From Pantoea phytobeneficialis (lineage in GTDB: Bacteria > Pseudomonadota > Gammaproteobacteria > Enterobacterales > Enterobacteriaceae), in assembly GCF_009728735.1 (NCBI RefSeq), contig NZ_CP024636.1:3932223-3942203 (forward strand): DNA of 9,981 nt, written 5' to 3'. The notes under the pieces are model-generated. The model ran no database searches. It was not told the DNA's origin and was given only the letters and a program-made list of their open reading frames with translations. A program made the position numbers and the translations under genes. Within the stretch, counting starts at the first letter, position 1. Each line of letters opens with the position of its first letter. Of this stretch, positions 6,178-9,981 are shown piece by piece.

Positions 6178-7356
6178 ATGTCACAACGCCCAACCGTAAA
6201 AAGGGATTTTTCGTTCGGTAATCCTACGGTTCGCGCCTGGCTTTACCAGATCGTCGCGATTGTGGCCGTGCTCGCTGTAGTGGGATATCTCATCCACAAT
6301 ACAGTGATCAACCTGGCCAATCGTGGCATCACATCGGGTTTCGGCTTTCTGGAACGTAGTGCCGGTTTCGGTATCGTCCAGCATCTGATTGATTACACCG
6401 AGGGAGATACCTACGCGCGCGTGTTTATGGTGGGGTTAACCAACACCCTGCTGGTTTCCGCACTCTGTATTATCTTCGCTTCTATTCTCGGATTTTTTAT
6501 CGGTCTCGCGCGTTTGTCAGATAACTGGCTGCTGCGCAGGCTCTCTACGATCTATATCGAGACGTTCCGTAATATTCCGCCGCTGCTGCAAATCTTCTTC
6601 TGGTACTTTGCGGTGCTGCGTAATCTACCCGGCCCACGCCAGGCATTGAACGCCTTCGATCTGGCATTTGTCAGCAATCGTGGGCTTTATATCCCCTGGC
6701 CGACCTATGCGCCCGGCACCTGGCCATTTGTTATCGCGTTGATGCTGGCGATTGCCGTCAGCGTGGGACTGTTCCGCTTTAACCGCAAACATCAGCTTAA
6801 AACCGGTCAGCTGCGCCGTACCTGGCCGATTGCCAGTGCGATGATCATTCTGTTTCCCTTGATCGCTCATGCGATGTTCGGTGCGGCAACGCACTGGGAT
6901 GTGCCGGAACTGCGCGGGTTTAACTTCCGTGGTGGCTTCGTGATGATCCCTGAGCTGGCTTCGCTCACGCTGGCGCTGTCGATTTATACCTCTTCGTTTA
7001 TCGCAGAAGTGATTCGTTCAGGTATTCAATCGGTACCCCATGGACAGAATGAAGCTGCCCGCTCGCTTGGTTTGCCAAATCCCGTCACCATGCGCCAGGT
7101 GATTATTCCCCAGGCCATGCGCGTGATCATTCCACCGCTGACCAGCCAGTATCTCAACATCGTGAAAAACTCCTCACTGGCGGCCGCTATCGGCTATCCA
7201 GATATGGTGTCGCTGTTTGCCGGTACGGTACTGAATCAGACGGGACAAGCGATTGAGACGATTGCGATCACCATGGCGGTCTACCTGATCATCAGCCTGG
7301 TCATTTCACTGCTGATGAACCTCTACAACCGCAAAATCGCGCTGGTTGAGCGTTAA
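6178..7356 (+). CDS. yhdX: Amino-acid ABC transporter permease (AapQ/YhdX type)
   Basis: The first of two inner-membrane permeases of the importer, 392 residues, close to E. coli YhdX and rhizobial AapQ and much longer than HisM/HisQ-type permeases because of an insertion after the third helix of the domain. Hydrophobic segments are seen near 22-40, 86-111, 131-148, 182-199, 218-236, 258-277 and 362-382. The BPD_transp_1 domain starts at the conserved GLTNTLLVSA (86-95), has ETFRNIPPLLQIFFWYF (128-144), and carries the EAA loop EAARSLG (292-298) followed by VIIPQAMRVIIPP, which docks on the ATPase. GAGG (6167-6170) gives the ribosome site, 7 nt from the ATG. The next gene follows after 15 nt. 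It should pair with YhdY as a heterodimeric channel. Confidence 0.96.
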   Translation: MSQRPTVKRDFSFGNPTVRAWLYQIVAIVAVLAVVGYLIHNTVINLANRGITSGFGFLERSAGFGIVQHLIDYTEGDTYARVFMVGLTNTLLVSALCIIFASILGFFIGLARLSDNWLLRRLSTIYIETFRNIPPLLQIFFWYFAVLRNLPGPRQALNAFDLAFVSNRGLYIPWPTYAPGTWPFVIALMLAIAVSVGLFRFNRKHQLKTGQLRRTWPIASAMIILFPLIAHAMFGAATHWDVPELRGFNFRGGFVMIPELASLTLALSIYTSSFIAEVIRSGIQSVPHGQNEAARSLGLPNPVTMRQVIIPQAMRVIIPPLTSQYLNIVKNSSLAAAIGYPDMVSLFAGTVLNQTGQAIETIAITMAVYLIISLVISLLMNLYNRKIALVER

Positions 7357-7371
7357 GAGAACGGGATTATT

Positions 7372-8472
7372 ATGTCTGTTACCACACACGAAACACCGCC
7401 AGTACCAACCAATCCCGTCAGCAAAGCCTGGGTTTGGGCACGTAAAAACCTGTTCTCCAGCTGGTTTAACACGCTGCTGACGCTGCTTTGCTTCTGGATT
7501 ATCTGGAGCGTGATTCCGCCCGCGCTGAACTGGCTGGTCTTCCAGGCCAACTGGATTGGATCAACCCGAGCCGACTGTACCAAAGAAGGTGCCTGCTGGG
7601 TGTTTATCCATGCGCGCTTTGGTCAGTTTATGTATGGGTTGTACCCGCATGAGCTGCGCTGGCGTATTAACCTGGCGCTGGTGATTGGCCTGCTTTCAAT
7701 CATCCCGATGTTCATCAAATCGATGCCACAGCGTGGCCGCTATATCGCTTGCTGGGCGGTGGCCTATCCGATCATCGTCTGGTTTCTGATGTATGGCGGC
7801 TATTTTGGCCTCGACCGCGTTGAAACTCGTCAGTGGGGTGGCCTGACGCTGACGTTAATTATCGCGTCGGTCGGGATCGCCGGTGCCCTGCCTTTGGGTA
7901 TTTTGCTGGCGCTGGGGCGTCGTTCGAAGATGCCAGTTGTACGCACTCTCTCGGTGATTTTTATCGAGTTTTGGCGTGGCGTACCGTTGATTACCGTGCT
8001 GTTTATGTCCTCAGTGATGCTGCCGCTGTTTATGGCAGAAGGCACCACCATCGACAAATTGGTGCGTGCATTAGTCGGGGTGATTTTGTTCCAGTCTGCC
8101 TATGTAGCGGAAGTGGTACGCGGTGGCTTACAAGCGTTACCTAAGGGACAGTATGAGGCCGCCGAATCACTGGCGTTGGGTTACTGGAAAACACAGATTC
8201 TGGTGATTCTGCCGCAGGCGCTCAAACTGACCATTCCTGGTCTGGTAAACACCATTATCGCGTTATTTAAAGATACCAGCCTGGTGATCATCATCGGCCT
8301 GTTTGATCTTTTCAGTAGCGTACAGCAGGCAACCGTTGACCCCACATGGCTTGGGATGTCGACAGAAGGCTATGTTTTTGCTGCCCTCGTCTACTGGATT
8401 TTCTGTTTTAGCATGTCGCGCTATAGCCAGTATCTGGAGAAGCGCTTTCACACCGGGCGTAAATCGCACTGA
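7372..8472 (+). CDS. yhdY: Amino-acid ABC transporter permease (AapM/YhdY type)
   Basis: The second permease subunit, 366 residues, like E. coli YhdY and AapM. Hydrophobic segments lie near 33-58, 98-116, 125-145, 158-181, 194-220, 233-248, 290-312 and 335-349. The [30 protein letters not shown] block (156-185) starts the BPD_transp_1 domain; [14 protein letters not shown] (198-211) and the EAA loop EAAESLALG (262-270) with [16 protein letters not shown] are typical. The region before residue 155 is an N-terminal extension characteristic of AapM, absent from shorter polar amino-acid permeases. The ATG is preceded by AAGAGA (7355-7360) and by CGGGA (7362-7366). The stop is followed after 8 nt by the ATPase gene, so translation is probably coupled. 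Confidence 0.96.
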   Translation: MSVTTHETPPVPTNPVSKAWVWARKNLFSSWFNTLLTLLCFWIIWSVIPPALNWLVFQANWIGSTRADCTKEGACWVFIHARFGQFMYGLYPHELRWRINLALVIGLLSIIPMFIKSMPQRGRYIACWAVAYPIIVWFLMYGGYFGLDRVETRQWGGLTLTLIIASVGIAGALPLGILLALGRRSKMPVVRTLSVIFIEFWRGVPLITVLFMSSVMLPLFMAEGTTIDKLVRALVGVILFQSAYVAEVVRGGLQALPKGQYEAAESLALGYWKTQILVILPQALKLTIPGLVNTIIALFKDTSLVIIIGLFDLFSSVQQATVDPTWLGMSTEGYVFAALVYWIFCFSMSRYSQYLEKRFHTGRKSH

Positions 8473-8480
8473 GGTTTTAC

Positions 8481-9242
8481 ATGACACAATCTATGACTAA
8501 TTCTGCTGACGCAATGATGATTACGCTCGAAAACGTGAATAAATGGTACGGCCAATTCCATGTGCTGAAAGACATTAACCTACAGGTGAAGCCGCGTGAG
8601 CGTATCGTCCTCTGCGGTCCGTCAGGTTCAGGAAAATCGACTACCATTCGCTGTATCAACCATCTGGAAGAACATCAGCAGGGCCGTATTGTCGTCGATG
8701 GCATCCATCTGAATGACGATGTGCGCAATATTGAGCGTGTAAGAACCGAAGTCGGCATGGTATTCCAGCACTTTAACCTTTTCCCACATCTGACCGTGTT
8801 GCAGAACTGCACCCTGGCTCCGATTTGGGTGCGTAAAATGCCGAAGAAAGAGGCAGAAGAATTGGCGATGCATTACCTGCAACGCGTACGTATTGCTGAA
8901 CATGCACATAAATTTCCGGGGCAACTGTCCGGTGGTCAGCAGCAACGTGTAGCCATTGCCCGTTCACTCTGCATGAAACCCAAAATTATGCTGTTTGATG
9001 AGCCTACCTCTGCGCTTGATCCGGAAATGGTGAAAGAAGTACTCGATACCATGATTGGTCTGGCAGAAGATGGCATGACTATGCTGTGCGTGACGCATGA
9101 GATGGGCTTTGCACGCACCGTGGCTGACCGGGTGATCTTTATGGACCGTGGTGAGATTGTCGAGGTGGCACCACCGCAAGAGTTCTTTGCTAATCCTAAG
9201 TCTGAACGTACCCGTGCATTCCTGTCGCAGGTTATTCATTAA
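8481..9242 (+). CDS. yhdZ: Amino-acid ABC transporter ATP-binding protein (AapP/YhdZ type)
   Basis: The 253-residue cytoplasmic ATPase that, as a dimer, drives the YhdX/YhdY channel; same family as GlnQ and HisP. All nucleotide-binding motifs are intact: Walker [10 protein letters not shown] (46-54), Q-loop Q96 in [13 protein letters not shown] signature LSGGQ (149-153), Walker B IMLFDEP (169-175) with E174 as the catalytic base, D-loop SALD (177-180), and H-loop H206 in [12 protein letters not shown] (8471-8474) lies 6 nt before the ATG and overlaps the yhdY stop. The N-terminal 12 residues before [12 protein letters not shown] are variable in the family, so a start at one of the later Met codons (8493, 8514 or 8517) cannot be excluded, but the ribosome site favours 8481. 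It ends the operon and is followed by a strong terminator. Confidence 0.97.
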   Translation: MTQSMTNSADAMMITLENVNKWYGQFHVLKDINLQVKPRERIVLCGPSGSGKSTTIRCINHLEEHQQGRIVVDGIHLNDDVRNIERVRTEVGMVFQHFNLFPHLTVLQNCTLAPIWVRKMPKKEAEELAMHYLQRVRIAEHAHKFPGQLSGGQQQRVAIARSLCMKPKIMLFDEPTSALDPEMVKEVLDTMIGLAEDGMTMLCVTHEMGFARTVADRVIFMDRGEIVEVAPPQEFFANPKSERTRAFLSQVIH

Positions 9243-9269
9243 GAGAAGTATCTGGCGATGCTTTTTACC

Positions 9270-9298
9270 AACCCTCTGCTTCGGCAGGGGGTTTTTTA
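9270..9298 (+). terminator. Intrinsic terminator of the aap/yhdWXYZ operon
   Basis: A 10-bp stem AACCCTCTGC (9270-9279) / GCAGGGGGTT (9284-9293), with one U-G pair and a stable cUUCGg loop, overlaps and runs into six T (9292-9297). Confidence 0.93.
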
Positions 9299-9310
9299 TT
9301 GTCTGATGGT

Positions 9311-9383
9311 GTTGCGGCGCGATTTATCGCGCGCATTTCAGCGCAGCTTCACGTAAAACCTGCGCGATAAATCGCGCCGCTAC
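9311..9383. repeat. Inverted pair of REP-like palindromic repeats (BIME-like)
   Basis: The 19-nt arm GCGGCGCGATTTATCGCGC (9314-9332) recurs as a perfect reverse complement at 9362-9380, separated by 29 nt. Each arm is itself a near-palindrome (GCGCGAT-TT-ATCGCGC). Read outward-in, the right copy is headed by GTAG (minus strand, 9383-9380) and the left by GTTG (9311-9314). A GTAG head before an imperfect palindrome is the hallmark of REP elements mobilised by RAYT (TnpA-REP) transposases. I associate this sequence with Pantoea/Erwinia genomes. No transposase gene is present in the window. The pair sits between two convergent terminators, a typical place for such repeats. Confidence 0.8.
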
Positions 9384-9409
9384 GGGGATATTGACTGGTT
9401 TCCAGATGT

Positions 9410-9440
9410 AAAAAAGCCCTGAACTTTCGTTCAGGGCTTC
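9410..9440 (-). terminator. rRNA operon terminator
   Basis: On the minus strand the stem GCCCTGAAC / GTTCAGGGC (9429-9437 with 9416-9424), 9 bp plus two flanking A-T pairs, with a 4-nt GAAA loop, is followed by a U-run encoded by A9410-A9415. It ends the rRNA operon 12 nt after the distal 5S gene and faces the yhdZ terminator. Confidence 0.92.
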
Positions 9441-9447
9441 TTCACTT

Positions 9448-9578
9448 AATTGATGCCTGGCAGTTCCCTACTCTCGCATGGGGAGACCCCACACTACCAT
9501 CGGCGCTACGGCGTTTCACTTCTGAGTTCGGCATGGGGTCAGGTGGGACCACCGCGCTACAGCCGCCAGGCAAATTCT
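9448..9578. repeat. 131-bp direct repeat containing a 5S gene, copy 1
   Basis: The identity between the two 5S regions extends slightly past the genes, by 5 nt on the left (AATTG) and 6 nt on the right (AATTCT), against 9687-9817. Two identical copies in the same direction flanking one tRNA could recombine, with deletion or multiplication of the tRNA-5S unit. Confidence 0.85.
9453..9572 (-). rRNA. rrfF: 5S ribosomal RNA (distal copy)
   Basis: A 120-nt 5S rRNA. Read on the minus strand it begins TGCCTGGCGGC and ends GAACTGCCAGGCAT, so the terminal helix TGCCTGGC / GCCAGGCA closes the molecule, and the CCGAACTCAGAAGTGAAACG loop region is exactly as in enterobacteria. It is the last gene of the rRNA operon, 31 nt beyond tRNA-Thr, and is identical by eye to the proximal copy. 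The 23S-5S-tRNAThr-5S order is that of E. coli rrnD (rrfD-thrV-rrfF), so the symbol is given by position. Confidence 0.97.
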
Positions 9579-9603
9579 TTTGAATCCGAACTCATGCCAT
9601 AAC

Positions 9604-9679
9604 TGGTGCTGATACCCAGAGTCGAACTGGGGACCTCACCCTTACCAAGGGTGCGCTCTACCAACTGAGCCATATCAGC
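9604..9679 (-). tRNA. thrV: tRNA-Thr (anticodon GGU)
   Basis: A 76-nt tRNA on the minus strand including an encoded CCA end (9604-9606). The acceptor stem is GCTGATA / TATCAGC. The D-arm has GGCTCAGTTGGTAGAGC, the anticodon stem CACCC / GGGTG holds the GGT anticodon at 9646-9644, and the T-arm contains GTTCGACTC. It reads ACC and ACU threonine codons. It lies between two 5S genes and matures from the rRNA precursor. Confidence 0.98.
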
Positions 9680-9686
9680 ACACTTA

Positions 9687-9817
9687 AATTGATGCCTGGC
9701 AGTTCCCTACTCTCGCATGGGGAGACCCCACACTACCATCGGCGCTACGGCGTTTCACTTCTGAGTTCGGCATGGGGTCAGGTGGGACCACCGCGCTACA
9801 GCCGCCAGGCAAATTCT
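9687..9817. repeat. 131-bp direct repeat containing a 5S gene, copy 2
   Basis: Partner of 9448-9578. Identity stops at T9817/G9818 on the right and at A9687/A9686 on the left. Perfect identity suggests duplication of the 5S unit kept uniform by gene conversion. Confidence 0.85.
9692..9811 (-). rRNA. rrfD: 5S ribosomal RNA (proximal copy)
   Basis: A 120-nt 5S rRNA with the same sequence as the distal copy, placed after the 23S gene in the direction of transcription (spacer 9812-9914) and 12 nt before tRNA-Thr. The terminal helix and all conserved loops are intact. Confidence 0.97.
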
Positions 9818-9914
9818 GTTTATCCGCACCGCCCTCGCAGGCCATACGAATCAATCCGTTCGAACAATGCTGAAAATTCTCGCGTCTCTCAACTCAAAAC
9901 GCCTCTGGCGTTGT
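9812..9914 (-). other. 23S-5S transcribed spacer
   Basis: This segment contains no gene; it is the precursor region between 23S and 5S rRNA. A small hairpin, AACGCC / GGCGTT with a TCT loop (9898-9912), sits right behind the mature 23S end, and the stretch GAGAATTTTCAGC farther on resembles the enterobacterial spacer where processing takes place. Confidence 0.7.
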
Positions 9915-9981
9915 AAGGTTAAGCCTCACGGGTCATTAGTACCGGTTAGCTCAATGCATCGCTGCACTTACACATCCGGCC
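9915..9981 (-). rRNA. rrl: 23S ribosomal RNA (3' end only)
   Basis: The last 67 nt of a 23S gene that continues beyond the window. On the minus strand it reads CGATGCATTGAGCTAACC, then GGTACTAATGACCCGTGAGG, and ends CTTAACCTT, which pairs with the 5' end of 23S in helix 1. This matches the E. coli 3' end (GTGAGGCTTAACCTT). Confidence 0.95.

Noticed and set aside
9311..9817. Repeats near the right end as a CRISPR array or insertion-sequence ends
   Set aside because: The long repeats are 5S rRNA genes and the short pair is a REP-like dyad; there are only two copies of each, no regular spacers and no transposase gene.
9689..9916. Plus-strand open frame across the 5S gene and spacer
   Set aside because: It is the complement of structural RNA and spacer; no protein-like features.
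1..9981. A new defence, mobile or biosynthetic system
   Set aside because: All protein genes belong to well-known conserved families with core-genome context; composition is even and no integration scars, tRNA-end attachment repeats or orphan genes were seen.

Overview
The window is chromosomal core sequence of a gamma-proteobacterium of the order Enterobacterales. Its proteins can be aligned by eye, almost without gaps, to the E. coli AccC, YhdT, PanF, PrmA, DusB, Fis and YhdX/Y/Z families, and the order accC-yhdT-panF-prmA-dusB-fis ... yhdWXYZ-5S-tRNAThr-5S-23S is that of the E. coli rrnD neighbourhood. The sequence is clearly not E. coli itself: fis is followed directly by the amino-acid transporter operon instead of yhdJ and the acrEF region, and a GTAG-headed palindromic repeat of a type I associate with Pantoea/Erwinia-like genomes lies before the rRNA operon. 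A member of Erwiniaceae (Pantoea-like) is my inference, not a proof.

Layout, left to right. (1) 1-363: 3' end of accC (biotin carboxylase) and its intrinsic terminator. (2) 390-3034: yhdT-panF-prmA, a tight operon (yhdT and panF overlap by 11 nt) closed by a strong terminator. (3) 3035-4587: the dusB-fis operon, with the typical fis promoter (TAATAT -10 box, GC-rich discriminator), two Fis-type operator matches for autorepression, and a terminator. (4) 4588-5085: a 0.5-kb gene-free control region. Its right half carries an NtrC-type enhancer pair, a sigma-54 promoter and a C/A-rich 5' leader resembling a GcvB small-RNA target. (5) 5086-9298: a complete four-gene polar/general L-amino-acid ABC importer of the AapJQMP/YhdWXYZ type: periplasmic binding protein, two permeases, ATPase, terminator. 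(6) 9311-9383: an inverted pair of REP-like palindromes between two convergent terminators. (7) 9410-9981, minus strand: the distal end of an rRNA operon: 3' tip of 23S, 5S, tRNA-Thr(GGU), a second identical 5S, terminator.

How they work together: PanF imports pantothenate, PrmA methylates ribosomal protein L11, DusB modifies tRNA, Fis activates rRNA synthesis and an rrn operon closes the window, so much of it concerns translation and growth rate. The Aap importer appears wired to nitrogen status: transcription through NtrC and sigma-54, with possible damping by GcvB when amino acids are plentiful. I found no CRISPR array, insertion sequence, phage or defence genes. The points of interest are regulatory: the aapJ control region, the aapJ/aapQ hairpin, and the REP pair.
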